Below, piece after piece: positions 54,001 through 62,502 of a stretch of 64,000 bases of DNA. Under the pieces are notes generated by a model that saw only the letters and a program-made list of their open reading frames with translations, ran no database searches and was not told the DNA's origin. Position 1 is the stretch's first letter. Every line of letters begins with the position of its first letter. A program made the translations under genes and the position numbers. Where the stretch lies: positions 1,960,001-2,024,000 of the forward strand of contig NZ_JAJOMX010000001.1 in assembly GCF_024699925.1 (NCBI RefSeq). The letters run 5' to 3'. The stretch comes from Mesorhizobium sp. J428 (GTDB lineage: Bacteria > Pseudomonadota > Alphaproteobacteria > Rhizobiales > Rhizobiaceae).

Positions 54001-54363
54001 CGCAACGAGAACCGCTTCCGCCACCAGCGCCAGGGCGACCGCAACGGCGCGCCGCAGGGCCGCCGTGACCGCGGTCGCGGAAACAAGGGAGCCAAGCCGG
54101 AAGACAGCGCGCCGAAGGAGCCGAAGGTTCTCTGGCGCGCCGACGATCCGCAGTTCCAGCGCAAGCCGCGTCCCGAAGGCGAGCGCGACAATCGCAACCG
54201 CAACCGCCAGGACGGCAAGCACCACGAGGGCAAGCGGCGTGATGACCGGCCCGAGCGCAAGTTCGAGCACCAGAACCGGCCCCGCGAGGAGAAACCGGCG
54301 CGTATCGATCCCGATTCGCCCTTCGCCAAGCTCGCCGCGTTGCGCGACCAGCTTCGCAAGTAG
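51043..54363 (+). CDS. SUV3-like DExH RNA helicase with basic/Ala-Glu-rich tail
   Basis: The 1106-residue protein starts at ATG 51043. It has Walker A LGPTNTGKTHLAIERM, DEVQ box IDEVQLAGDLERG, the second helicase domain (FLVATDAIGMGLNLD, QIAGRAGRHV) and a central SUV3-type region, as in mitochondrial degradosome helicases. From about residue 830 it becomes Ala/Glu/Val-rich, then a strongly basic, Arg/Asn/Gly-rich tail (QRQGDRNGAPQGRRDRGRG). Such tails bind RNA or RNase partners. It leads a helicase-S4-ferredoxin cluster with an S4 RNA-binding protein 3 nt later. Confidence 0.9.
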   Translation: MNVQPRPKDAMILSGRGVTAVLGPTNTGKTHLAIERMVAHPSGIIGLPLRLLAREVYQRVADKVGIANVSLVTGEEKILPPGARYSVCTVEALPRQTNAAFVAIDEVQLAGDLERGHIFTDRILHLRGRDETLLLGAGTMRGILEHTLRGLSVVTRPRMSRLEYAGQKKITRLPRRSAIVAFSSEEVYAIGELIRRQRGGVAVVLGALSPRTRNKQVEIYQSGDVDFLVATDAIGMGLNLDVDHVAFAQNRKFDGYQYRELTAAEIGQIAGRAGRHVRDGTFGVTGQVIPFDEELLEKIEGHEFDPVRVMQWRTPDFDFASLEALRRSIETPPMVDGLTKALPAVDQKALEYLARDPMIRDLATNPERVALLWDACALPDYRRIAPAQHADLIGSIYVDLAERGHVDEAYMAEQVRRADSVEGDIDTLSHRIAQIRTWTFVSHRPGWLADPAHWQEKTREIEDRLSDALHDRLTKRFVDRRTSVLMRRLRENTMLEAEISPTGEVSVEGHHVGELQGFRFTADSSAGGEDAKAVRAAAQKALATEFETRAERFSACANGDLALGNDGTLRWLGQPIGTLAEGEDALRPRVILLADEQLTGPARDKVAARAERFVAWQIESLLKPLVDLKAADQLAGIARGLAYRLVESFGLLNRRDVADEMKSLEQDSRAALRRLGVRFGAYHIFLPALLKPAPAGLLTLLWALKNDGKDKPGFGDPVNALATGRTSVVVDQQFDREFYKLAGFRILGRRAVRVDILERVADLIRPALAWKPGSASRPDGAYDGNAFLVTPPMMSILGATATDMEEILKALGYRAEPKPQAEVAERLAKFDADAAEAARLRAEAHAAAEAARAAEAAAASDATTEPVAAEAETAPVSADAVDLPQAVVEGMDAAPLAGADLAAEAIAPVAVEEASEAENSVAAEEVSAEDPSEIAAEAIAPVVVEAAADVDAPASSEPPVLQDVPAADTTAAEPEEPKVVLLWRPARNENRFRHQRQGDRNGAPQGRRDRGRGNKGAKPEDSAPKEPKVLWRADDPQFQRKPRPEGERDNRNRNRQDGKHHEGKRRDDRPERKFEHQNRPREEKPARIDPDSPFAKLAALRDQLRK

Positions 54364-54366
54364 GTC

Positions 54367-54747
54367 ATGGCGGTCGCCGGCAGCCAGCGCATCGACAAAT
54401 GGCTGTTCTTCGCGCGGGTGGTGAAATCGCGCTCGCTCGCCGCGAAGCTGGTCCAGTCCGGCGGCGTGCGCATCAATTCGCTCAAGGTCGACCAGCCCTC
54501 GGCCACCGTGAAGCCCGGCGACGGCGTCACGGTGACGCTGGAGCGCAGGATTCTGGTCTACCGCGTGCTATCGGGCGGCACGCGGCGAGGGCCGGCCGAG
54601 GAGGCGCGGACCCTCTATGAGGACCTAACTCCGCCGCCCACGCCACGGGAAGAACAGGTCGTGACGGCCGAGCGCGAGGCCGGCAGCGGCCGCCCGACCA
54701 AGCGCGATCGCCGCCTGACCGACAGGCTGCGTTTCGAACAGGACTGA
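54367..54747 (+). CDS. S4-domain RNA-binding protein (HslR-like)
   Basis: The 126-residue protein begins with an S4 domain: QRIDKWLFFARVVKSRSLAAKLVQSGGVRINSLKVDQPS (residues 6-44 region), then a GDGVTVTLERRILVYRV strand segment and a basic C-terminus. HslR-type proteins bind stalled 50S subunits or rRNA. It follows the helicase by 3 nt and so is cotranscribed; both point to RNA metabolism. Confidence 0.9.
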   Translation: MAVAGSQRIDKWLFFARVVKSRSLAAKLVQSGGVRINSLKVDQPSATVKPGDGVTVTLERRILVYRVLSGGTRRGPAEEARTLYEDLTPPPTPREEQVVTAEREAGSGRPTKRDRRLTDRLRFEQD

Positions 54748-54964
54748 CCTTCGCGTCCCCCGGCCTTGGAATTCCATTCCTCGTCGGCCCGCCTGCGCGG
54801 CAAAGCGCCCCTTGCACGGCCATGTCAAAGCCGTTACCCAACCGGCCTAGAGCCCCGCGCGTCCTGTCGGCCGCGCGAAGGATGCTTGAGAATTTGAGAC
54901 CATCGCATCGGCTTGGAACCGGAAGGCTCTTCGGCTGGCGCGATGGAGTTCCGGAGCCGATCCG

Positions 54965-55303
54965 ATGACATACGTCGTCACCGACAACTGCATCAAGTGC
55001 AAGTATATGGACTGCGTCGAGGTCTGTCCGGTCGACTGTTTCTACGAAGGCGAGAACATGCTCGTCATCCATCCGGACGAATGCATCGACTGCGGCGTGT
55101 GCGAGCCGGAATGCCCGGCCGACGCGATCCGTCCGGACACTGAGCCCGGTCTCGACAAGTGGCTCAAGATCAACACGGAATACGCCTCGTCCTGGCCGAA
55201 CATCACCCAGAAGGGCGAGGCGCCGGGTGATGCAAAGGAATTCGACGGCATCGAAGGGAAATTCGAGAAATATTTCTCGCCCGAGCCCGGCAAAGGCGAC
55301 TGA
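54965..55303 (+). CDS. fdxA: Ferredoxin, 7Fe (FdxA type)
   Basis: The 112-residue protein has [29 protein letters not shown] and [18 protein letters not shown], the [3Fe-4S]/[4Fe-4S] cysteine spacing of 7Fe ferredoxins, with the conserved C-terminal extension ([18 protein letters not shown]). It is a soluble low-potential electron carrier. The start at ATG 54965 follows a GGAG. The 217-bp gap before it has no recognisable gene. Confidence 0.95.
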   Translation: MTYVVTDNCIKCKYMDCVEVCPVDCFYEGENMLVIHPDECIDCGVCEPECPADAIRPDTEPGLDKWLKINTEYASSWPNITQKGEAPGDAKEFDGIEGKFEKYFSPEPGKGD

Positions 55304-55380
55304 CGTCGCCCGATACGCATCGATCCGATTAACCTTTACCGTGCCGGAAACGGCCGCGGCGACTTCGCGCATGCGGCAAA

Positions 55381-55411
55381 TTGTTGATTTCGACACGAAA
55401 TTATGTTACAC
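55381..55411 (+). promoter_or_regulatory. Possible carD promoter in a 344-bp gap
   Basis: Between fdxA and carD (55304-55647) an AT-rich patch has TTGATT (55384-55389) and TTACAC (55406-55411), 16 nt apart. It would leave a long leader of about 230 nt. No ORF in the gap looks real. Confidence 0.35.
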
Positions 55412-55647
55412 GCTTCTACATGCCGGTGACACGACGTCTCTTCATGGCGGTGAGCCTGAATCATCGAAAGGTTTGAACTGAATTCGGACCAGGGCGATCC
55501 GCGCGCGGCGCGTCGTCTGTGCGCGTGGCGCTGCTTTGTTTCCGAAGCCGTTCTCCCCATGTCCCGCATAGCGCATGGCCCGCGCCTGGGCTGCAGCATG
55601 TTGCCTTCCGGCCCGTTCCGGCGGCACGAACAGGAGTTTGAAGCGTA

Positions 55648-56250
55648 ATGGCAATCCCGCAGAAGAAGACTTCGGCAGCCCGCAACGGTTTCAAGACCGG
55701 CGAATTCATCGTCTATCCCGCTCACGGCGTCGGCCAGATCGTCTCGATCGACGAGCAGGAAGTCGCGGGCCACAAGCTTGAGCTCTTCGTCATCGATTTC
55801 CAGAAGGACAAGATGCGCCTGAAGGTTCCGGTCGCCAAGGCGACCTCCATCGGTATGCGCAAGCTGTCCGAGACCGACTATGTCGACCGCGCACTCAAGG
55901 TCGTGCAGGGTCGCGCTCGCGTGAAGCGCACCATGTGGTCGCGCCGCGCGCAGGAATATGACGCGAAGATCAATTCGGGCGACCTGATCTCGATCTCCGA
56001 GGTGGTGCGCGACCTCTACCGCGCCGACAATCAGCCTGAGCAGTCCTATTCCGAACGCCAGCTCTACGAAGCCGCGCTCGACCGCATGGCCCGCGAGATC
56101 GCGGCCGTGAACAAGATGTCCGAGACCGAGGCCGTGCGCCTGATCGAGACCAACCTGAACAAGGGCCCGAAGCGCGGCGCCAAGGCGGCCAACGAGGCGG
56201 AAGCCGACGGCGACGCCGATCTCGACACAGAGCAGGAAGAGGCGGCCTGA
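55648..56250 (+). CDS. CarD/CdnL family transcription regulator
   Basis: The 200-residue protein has the CarD RNA-polymerase-interacting Tudor-like domain (FKTGEFIVYPAHGVGQIVSIDEQEVAGHKLELFVIDFQKDKMRLKVPV) and the helical C-terminal domain with TMWSRRAQEYDAKINSGDLISISEVVRDLYR. CdnL proteins stabilise open complexes at rRNA and housekeeping promoters. A short Lys/Ala tail with acidic end closes it. AGGAG lies upstream of ATG 55648. Confidence 0.95.
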   Translation: MAIPQKKTSAARNGFKTGEFIVYPAHGVGQIVSIDEQEVAGHKLELFVIDFQKDKMRLKVPVAKATSIGMRKLSETDYVDRALKVVQGRARVKRTMWSRRAQEYDAKINSGDLISISEVVRDLYRADNQPEQSYSERQLYEAALDRMAREIAAVNKMSETEAVRLIETNLNKGPKRGAKAANEAEADGDADLDTEQEEAA

Positions 56251-56271
56251 GCCGCCCTCGCCCACCGACAC

Positions 56272-56299
56272 AAAACCCGGCCTCGCGGCCGGGTTTTTT
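56272..56299. terminator. Bidirectional terminator after carD
   Basis: AAAACCCGGCC (56272-56282) and GGCCGGGTTTT (56287-56297) pair with a TCGC loop, followed by T6 overall. Confidence 0.92.
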
Positions 56300-56302
56300 G
56301 TT

Positions 56303-57430
56303 TCAGCCGGCCATCTCGCCGATCGCCCTGAACAGCGCGATCGTCTCGTGTTCGCGGTAGGACGTCTCGTCGTTCGTCGTGCCGTAAAGGCGGCTCGCCG
56401 AGAGCTTGACGATGGTCAGTCGCCGCGTCGGATTGACGTAGACAAACTGGTTGTAGACGCCAATGGCGGCATATTCCCCTTCGCCGCCGTCGATAACCCA
56501 CCACTGGTAGCCGTAGCCGAACAGCGGGTCGACGACGCCCGGCGCCAGATGCGGCGCATCGGGCGTCACCGAGGCCTCGACCCATGCGGCGGGCACGACC
56601 TGCCGTCCCTGCCAGGCGCCGCCCAAGCGGTAGAGCTCGCCGATCTTGGCGTAGTCGCGCGCGGTGGCGTTGAGGCAGGCATAGGCCATCTCCATGCCGG
56701 TGTCGTCGAGCAACCAGTGGCCCGACGCCTCCATGCCGAGCGGGTGCCACAGCTTCTCCTGCATGTAGTCCGCGATCGGCCGGCCCGTCGCGGCCTTCAG
56801 CAGCATGCCGAGCACCTGGGTGTCCATGCTGTTGTAGTGGCAGACACTCCCCGGCTCCGTCGCCCGCTTCAGCGTCGGCACGAAGTCGGCCATCGCGCCG
56901 CCTGCCGCCGATACTCTCGCGAAGCGATTGATGTCGGATTCGGGGTCTGAATAGTCCTCGTCCCAGCCGGCACCCGACGACATCTGCAGGATGTCCTTGA
57001 TCCGCACCCCGTCATAGGCAGAGCCGGCGAGGGATGGGACATATGCCGTCGCCGGCTCCTCGATCGAGCGGATCGCTCCATCGGCCAGCGCGATCCCGAA
57101 CGCCGCCGAAATGAAGCTCTTGGCCACCGACATCGACACCCATCGCGTCCCGCGCCCGCCGAAATCAGCGTAACGCTCGAAACGAATTGTGCCGTCCGTC
57201 AGCACCAACAGAGCCATCGTATCTGTCTCGGCGAGGAAGCCCTCGGTCGAACGCCGCTCACCGAGATAAACGTAGGTCGACGGCAACGCAATCGGAACGC
57301 CGTCGGGGAAATCATGCGGCTTGGGCGACGCGCTCATCTCCGCGGCCGGGATGAATTCGCGCAGCCGCGAAAAATTGTCGTGCTGGGGTGCGCCCGTGAA
57401 CAGGCTGGCGATGTAGTCGGCGCGGTTCAT
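56303..57430 (-). CDS. Serine hydrolase (β-lactamase/esterase, class C-like)
   Basis: The 375-residue protein has SxxK in RWVSMSVAKSFISAAFG (about residue 98), Tyr-Asn in CHYNSMDTQVLGMLL and a late AAIGVYNQF in place of the KTG. The family includes cytoplasmic/periplasmic penicillin-binding-like hydrolases and esterases. No signal peptide. The second, different serine hydrolase (33108) in the window is not closely related. It is cotranscribed on the minus strand downstream of the osmC-like gene. Confidence 0.82.
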   Translation of the reverse strand: MNRADYIASLFTGAPQHDNFSRLREFIPAAEMSASPKPHDFPDGVPIALPSTYVYLGERRSTEGFLAETDTMALLVLTDGTIRFERYADFGGRGTRWVSMSVAKSFISAAFGIALADGAIRSIEEPATAYVPSLAGSAYDGVRIKDILQMSSGAGWDEDYSDPESDINRFARVSAAGGAMADFVPTLKRATEPGSVCHYNSMDTQVLGMLLKAATGRPIADYMQEKLWHPLGMEASGHWLLDDTGMEMAYACLNATARDYAKIGELYRLGGAWQGRQVVPAAWVEASVTPDAPHLAPGVVDPLFGYGYQWWVIDGGEGEYAAIGVYNQFVYVNPTRRLTIVKLSASRLYGTTNDETSYREHETIALFRAIGEMAG

Positions 57431-57491
57431 CTTATGATCCCGGGATGCGACGTCGGAACCGTTTGATAGACCGGATCGCCTCGAAGGAAAA

Positions 57492-57523
57492 CCGGAGGCG
57501 ACGCGCGAAGCGTCTCCTCCGGC
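57492..57523 (-). terminator. Hairpin downstream of the osmC-like gene
   Basis: CCGGAGGCGACGC (57492-57504) and GCGTCTCCTCCGG (57510-57522) pair with one mismatch around GCGAA. No T-run is present. Confidence 0.5.
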
Positions 57524-57530
57524 CGGTAAC

Positions 57531-57957
57531 TCAGGCGAGCCTGGCGTCCAGCGACACGTTGATCGCGCCGAGCGCCTTCGACACCGGGCACCCGGCCTTC
57601 GCCTTCTCGGCCAGTTCCTTGAACTTGTCGGCCGTGATGCCCGGCACCTTTCCGGTCAGCGTCAGCGCGCTGCCGGTGATCCCGGGCACCCGGCACCAGC
57701 GTCACCACGGCTTTGGCGTCGAGGCTCTCGGCCGGCGTGCCGTTCTCGGCAAGGAAATGCGACAGCTGCATCGCGAAGCATCCGGCGTGCGCCGCCGCGA
57801 TCAGCTCCTCGGGATTCGTGCCGGACGTGCCGCTCTCGTCCTCAAAGCGCGCCTTGAACGAATAGGGCAGCGCCTTCAGCGCGCCGCTCTGCGTATCGAG
57901 CGTCCCGGCGCCCTCCTTGAGATTGCCCTTCCATACGGCTGTGGCGTGACGGTCCAT
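57531..57957 (-). CDS. OsmC family peroxiredoxin-like protein, frameshifted here
   Basis: Starting at ATG 57957 (GGGAG upstream), the protein has KGNLKEGAGTLDT, the peroxidatic Cys in AAAHAGCFAMQLS, and KAVVTLVPG. The frame breaks near 57681-57687, where CCCGGG seems to contain one extra base. The other frame restores ITGSALTLTGKVPGITADKFKEL and the resolving-Cys region GCPVSKALGAINVSLDARLA, ending at TGA (57531-57533). Repaired length is 141 residues, normal for OsmC organic hydroperoxide reductases. A homopolymer error is likely. Confidence 0.88.
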
Positions 57958-58059
57958 CGCGATCTCCCTTGCTATGATCGGCCGGTCTTCCGGCATGGCA
58001 GGAACATAGCGCGGCGGCGCGCACTTGCCACGACACTTTCGCGACGATCTCCTCGAAGT

Positions 58060-59329
58060 TCAGATCGCCTCACCGCGGAGCAGCCGCGGCGCGCCGGAGT
58101 TGATGCCCGAGGCTTGGCCGATAAAGAAGCTCTTCATCCGCGGCATCCGCTCGACGAGCCCGAGCCCGATGTCGCGCAGCGCCCGCAACGGCCCGAAATC
58201 GTTGGAGAACAGCCGGTTCAGCACGTCGGTCGTCACACCCATCTGCACCGTGTCGAACCGCCGCCAGCGCTCGTATTCCTGCAGCACGTCGATCGCGCCG
58301 ATGTCCCGGCCGAGCCGGTCAGCCTCAACCACCACCTCGGCCAGCGCGGCGGCATCCCGAAAGCCGAGGTTCAGCCCCTGTCCTGCGATCGGATGGATGC
58401 CGTGCGCGGCGTCGCCCGCCAGCGCGAAGCGCGGTGCGACGAAGGCGCGGGCAAGCGTCAGGCCCAGTGGCCATGCCTTCCTCGGACCTTCGGCATGGAT
58501 CTCGCCGAGCTTCAGCCCGAAGCGCTGCTCGAGCTCGGTTTCGAAGACGAGGTCATCCTCGGCAACGATCCGGTCCGCATCTTCCGTGCGCTCGGTCCAG
58601 ACGATCGAGGAGCGATTGCCGCCTTTCTCGTCCGGCTTGAGCGGCAGGATCGCAAACGGCCCGGCCGGCAGGAAGTGCTCCTCCGCCCGGCCGCCATGCG
58701 GCCGCTCATGCGCCACACGGATAGACGATCCCGGACTGGCCGTAGTCCCAGTGAACTGTCTTGATGTCGGCCATGTCGCGCAGCTTCGAGCGCACGCCGT
58801 CGGCCGCAACCAGCAGCTTCGCATCGATGCTGATGCCGTCGGCCAGCGAAACCGTGACATGCGACGGGCCGGCCTCGAAATGGTCCACCGCCACGCCCTC
58901 AATGATGTCGATGCCCAGCGTCGTGGCCCGCTTGCGCAGCGCGCCGTTGAGCACCTTGTTGTCGACCATGTGGGCAAAGGGCTCGCCCGGCGCGACCTCC
59001 CCGCCGAAGGTCAGGAAGACGGGACGCACCGGGTCGGCCGTGCGCGAATCCGTCACGACCATCTCGGTGATCGCCTGCGCCTGCGGCTCGATGTCTTCCC
59101 AGCAGCCGAGCTGCTCGAGCATCCGACAGGCGGCCGCGGCGATCGCCGAGGAACGGCCATCCTTGCGCCAGACCTCCGGCGGGGCGGCATCCACCACCGC
59201 GACCCGGAGCGACGGGCGTGCTGCGACCATCGCCACCGCCGTCGCCAGTCCGACATAGCCCGCGCCGGCGATCATCACGTCGAACCGCATTGCGGAAACA
59301 GCGGGGTTGGGTTGGATGGTCTTCGGCAT
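58060..59329 (-). CDS. UbiH/UbiF/COQ6-family FAD hydroxylase, frameshifted here
   Basis: ATG 59329 (GGAG upstream) opens with FAD motif FDVMIAGAGYVGLATAVAM and continues to LLVAADGVRSKLRDMADI and HWDYGQSGIV. Near 58717, an extra T in GTCTATCCGTGTGGCG shifts the frame; the next frame continues VAHERPHGGRAEEHFLPAGPFAILPL and RFALAGDAAHGIHPIAGQGLNLGFRDAAALAEVV. Repaired length about 422. This is the ubiquinone-ring hydroxylase family. Its place just before tesB-glnK-amtB-ftsK follows a common rhizobial order. A sequence error is likely. Confidence 0.88.
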
Positions 59330-59433
59330 TTCCATTTCTCCGCGGAAGGGCCGCGGCCTTGACATCCGCGCATCACCTGTCCGAAAGCCTCACACCGCCC
59401 CTTGCGAGGCGTCTGCCCACGGAAGCAGCGACG

Positions 59434-60309
59434 ATGACGGCCGAACCGCAGACGATCCAGTCCATTCTCGAACTCGAGCAGCTGGAACACAACCTGTTTC
59501 GTGGTCGCAGCCCCGAGACGTCGTGGCAGCGCGTGTTCGGCGGCCAGGTTGTGGCCCAGGCCCTGGTCGCGGCGCAGCGCTGCGTCGAGGAGGAGCGCTA
59601 CGTGCACTCCCTGCATTGCTACTTCATGCTGCCGGGCGATCCGTCGCTCCCCATCATCTACCAGGTCGAGCGGCTGCGCGACGGCAGTTCCTTTGCGACC
59701 CGCCGCGTAACGGCGATCCAGCATGGTCAAGCGATCTTCTCGTTCGAAGCCTCCTTCCAGTTGGACGAGGCGGGGCTAGATTTTCAGATGCCGACGCCGC
59801 CCGATGTGCCCGACCCCGACGACTTGCTCAGCCAGCGCGAGATCATCGAGCGGTTCGGCGATCGGATCCCGAGTGGCATAGCACGCTTCTGGCGGCGCGA
59901 GCGGCCGATCGAGCTGAGGCCGGTGGGTCTGGAGCACTATACCAGCCGCGAAAAGCTAGATCCGCGCCAGAACATCTGGGTGCGCGTCAAGGAACAGGTG
60001 GCTGACGACCGCCGCGTCCAGGCGGCGGTCCTCGCTTACCTGTCCGACATGACGCTGCTCGACACGTCGACCTTCGCACACGGGCGGATCCTGGCCGACC
60101 CGGACATTCAGGCCGCGAGCCTTGACCACGCCATGTGGTTCCACCGCCCAGACAGGCTCGACGATTGGCTTCTCTACACCCAGGACAGTCCCTCGACCTC
60201 CGGCTCGCGTGGCTTCACCCGCGGCGCCCTCTATTCGCGCGACGGCACTTTGGTGGCCTCCGTTGCACAGGAGGGACTCATCCGCCTGCGAACGAAGCAG
60301 AAGCAGTAA
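59434..60309 (+). CDS. tesB: Acyl-CoA thioesterase II
   Basis: The 291-residue protein has two hot-dog domains with TesB features: LEQLEHNLFRGRSPETSWQRVFGGQVVAQAL at the N-terminus, HSLHCYFMLPGDPSLPIIYQVERLRDG, and the C-terminal LDHAMWFHRPDRLDDWLLYTQDSPSTSGSRGF with the Asp/Gln/Thr-type catalytic residues. It hydrolyses acyl-CoAs to free fatty acids. ATG 59434 was chosen by homology. It is divergent from the UbiH-like gene. Confidence 0.95.
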   Translation: MTAEPQTIQSILELEQLEHNLFRGRSPETSWQRVFGGQVVAQALVAAQRCVEEERYVHSLHCYFMLPGDPSLPIIYQVERLRDGSSFATRRVTAIQHGQAIFSFEASFQLDEAGLDFQMPTPPDVPDPDDLLSQREIIERFGDRIPSGIARFWRRERPIELRPVGLEHYTSREKLDPRQNIWVRVKEQVADDRRVQAAVLAYLSDMTLLDTSTFAHGRILADPDIQAASLDHAMWFHRPDRLDDWLLYTQDSPSTSGSRGFTRGALYSRDGTLVASVAQEGLIRLRTKQKQ

Positions 60310-60324
60310 GCATTCCTTAATATA

Positions 60325-60367
60325 TGCCTATTTTTTGGGCAATGCCTGCTTGCACAAAAAGCGGGCA
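60325..60367 (+). promoter_or_regulatory. Two NtrC-like sites upstream of glnK
   Basis: TGCCTATTTTTTGGGCA (60325-60341) and TGCACAAAAAGCGGGCA (60351-60367) are 17-bp imperfect dyads of the TGCAC-N7-GTGCA type used by NtrC; they lie about 70-110 bp upstream of the σ54 promoter. Confidence 0.55.
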
Positions 60368-60426
60368 GGTTTGCCGGCTGCGCGCATTGACAAGGATTTC
60401 ACCGATTTAGGCAGCCTCCACGCCAG

Positions 60427-60443
60427 TTGGCACGGACCTTGAA
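60427..60443 (+). promoter_or_regulatory. σ54 promoter of glnK-amtB
   Basis: TTGGCACGGACCTTGAA: TGGCAC (60428-60433) at -24 and TTGAA (60439-60443) at -12, spacing as in RpoN promoters. The glnK start lies 84 nt downstream, consistent with nitrogen-limited expression by NtrC. Confidence 0.85.
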
Positions 60444-60521
60444 TCCTCGTGCGTCAGTCTCCGCCGTCTTCGGGCGCCGGCGATGGACGAAACGCGGGGG
60501 ACCCGCACTAGTGAAGGGTGA

Positions 60522-60866
<345 letters not shown>

Positions 60867-60896
60867 GCCGCCAATCCCGATTTCATGGAGAGAAGC

Positions 60897-62292
60897 ATGA
60901 CTATAATGCAACGAATTGCGCCGATGGCGCGCACGGCGGCGCTCGGAGCGCTCGCCCTGGGAGCGATGGGCACCCTCGCCGCCTTCGCACAGGAAACCGC
61001 TCCAGCCGCAGCCCCGGCAGCCGAGGCGGCCGCGCCCGTCATGGACAAGGGCGATACTGCGTGGATGCTCGTGTCCACCATCCTGGTCCTGTTCATGATC
61101 CTGCCCGGCCTCGCACTCTTCTACGGCGGCCTCGTGCGCGCCAAGAACATGCTGTCCGTGCTGATGCAGTGCACGATGATAACCGCGGTGGTGATCATCG
61201 TCTGGGTGCTGTGGGGCTATTCCTTCGCCTTCGGCGGCGGCACCGGCGCCTTCTTCGGCGGCTTTGCCAAGGTCTTCCTGTCCGGCGTGACAGCCGACAG
61301 CACCGCGGCGACCTTCTCGGACGGCTTCGTGTTGCCTGAATACGTCTTCATCGCCTTCCAGATGACCTTCGCCTGCATTACGCCGGCCCTCATCGTCGGC
61401 GCCTTTGCCGAGCGCGTGAAGTTCCGCGCGGTGGTCCTGTTCGTCATCCTGTGGGTGACCTTTGTCTACTTCCCGATCGCGCACATGGTGTGGGATGCCA
61501 GCGGCCTGATCTTCACCGGCGCCCATGCCGGCGGCGTCGCGGCGCTCGATTTTGCGGGCGGCACGGTCGTGCACATCAATGCCGGCATCGCGGGTCTCGT
61601 CGGCTCGATCCTCGTCGGCAAGCGCCTCGGCTACGGCAAGGACAACATGGCTCCGCATTCGATGACGCTGACCATGGTCGGCGCCTCGATCCTCTTCGTA
61701 GGCTGGTTCGGCTTCAACGCCGGCTCCAACCTCGAAGCCAATGGCGGCGCTGCGCTTGCGATGATCAACACCTTCACGGCCACCGCCGGCGCGATCGTCG
61801 CCTGGGTGGTCATCGAAGGCATGATGCGCGGCAAAGCCTCGATGCTCGGCGCGGCGTCCGGCGTTGTCGCCGGCCTCGTGGCGGTCACCCCGGCGGCCGG
61901 CCTGATCGGCCCGGTCGGCGGCATCTTCCTCGGCGCGATTGCCAGCGCGGTGTGCTACTACTTCGTGTCCGTCGTGAAGATCAAGCTGGGCTATGACGAC
62001 TCGCTCGACGTGTTCGGCATCCATGGCATCGGCGGCATCGTCGGCGCTATCGGGTACCGGCATCTTCGCCTCCTCCTCGCTCGGCGGCATCGGCTATGCC
62101 GAGGGCGTCGGCATGGGCGCTCAGGTCTACTCGCAGATCATTGCGGTCCTGATCACCATCGTCTGGTGCGGCATCGGCTCGGCGATCCTCTACAAGATCG
62201 TCGACCTGATCGTCGGCCTGCGTCCGACCGTCGAGGCAGAGCAGCAGGGCCTCGACCTCACCTCGCACGGCGAAGTGGCCTACCACTCCTAA
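60897..62292 (+). CDS. amtB: Ammonium transporter, frameshifted here
   Basis: Starting at ATG 60897 (GGAGAG upstream) the protein has a signal peptide ending AAFA, then the Amt helices: GLALFYGGLVRAKNMLS, FAERVKFRA, WDASGLIFTGAHAGGVAALDFAGGTVVHINAGIAGL and DVFGIHGIGGIVGAIG. The frame breaks at about 62053, where GGG seems to hold one extra G; the other frame gives TGIFASSSLGGIGYAEGVGMG and the C-terminal helix, ending HGEVAYHS at 62292. Repaired length is about 464 residues, normal for AmtB. The twin pore histidines are in HMVWDASG (Ser-Gly) and IHGIGG. Confidence 0.93.
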
Positions 62293-62363
62293 GACGAGAC
62301 ATCCCGGCGCGGCATCGCCCGCGTCGGCGTCCTCCCGGACGATGGCCTCGGCCATCGCACCTC

Positions 62364-62388
62364 AAGCCCGGCTCCGGCCGGGCTTTTT
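62364..62388 (+). terminator. Terminator after amtB
   Basis: AAGCCCGGC (62364-62372) and GCCGGGCTT (62377-62385) pair around TCCG, followed by TTT. Confidence 0.88.
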
Positions 62389-62502
62389 CTTGGACGCCGG
62401 GCGCATGGTTAATGCAGCCTTAACCTTCCCCCCGATACCTTCGGCGACACTGCGTGCCATGCGATTCCGGCGCGCTTCCGCACGATCGACACGGGGTTCT
62501 CC

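Noticed and set aside
50899..54270. 1123-residue ORF on the minus strand opposite the helicase
   Set aside because: Composition is Gly/Arg/Asp/Val-rich with no recognisable domain; it mirrors the high-GC helicase codons and the plus strand has clear helicase motifs.
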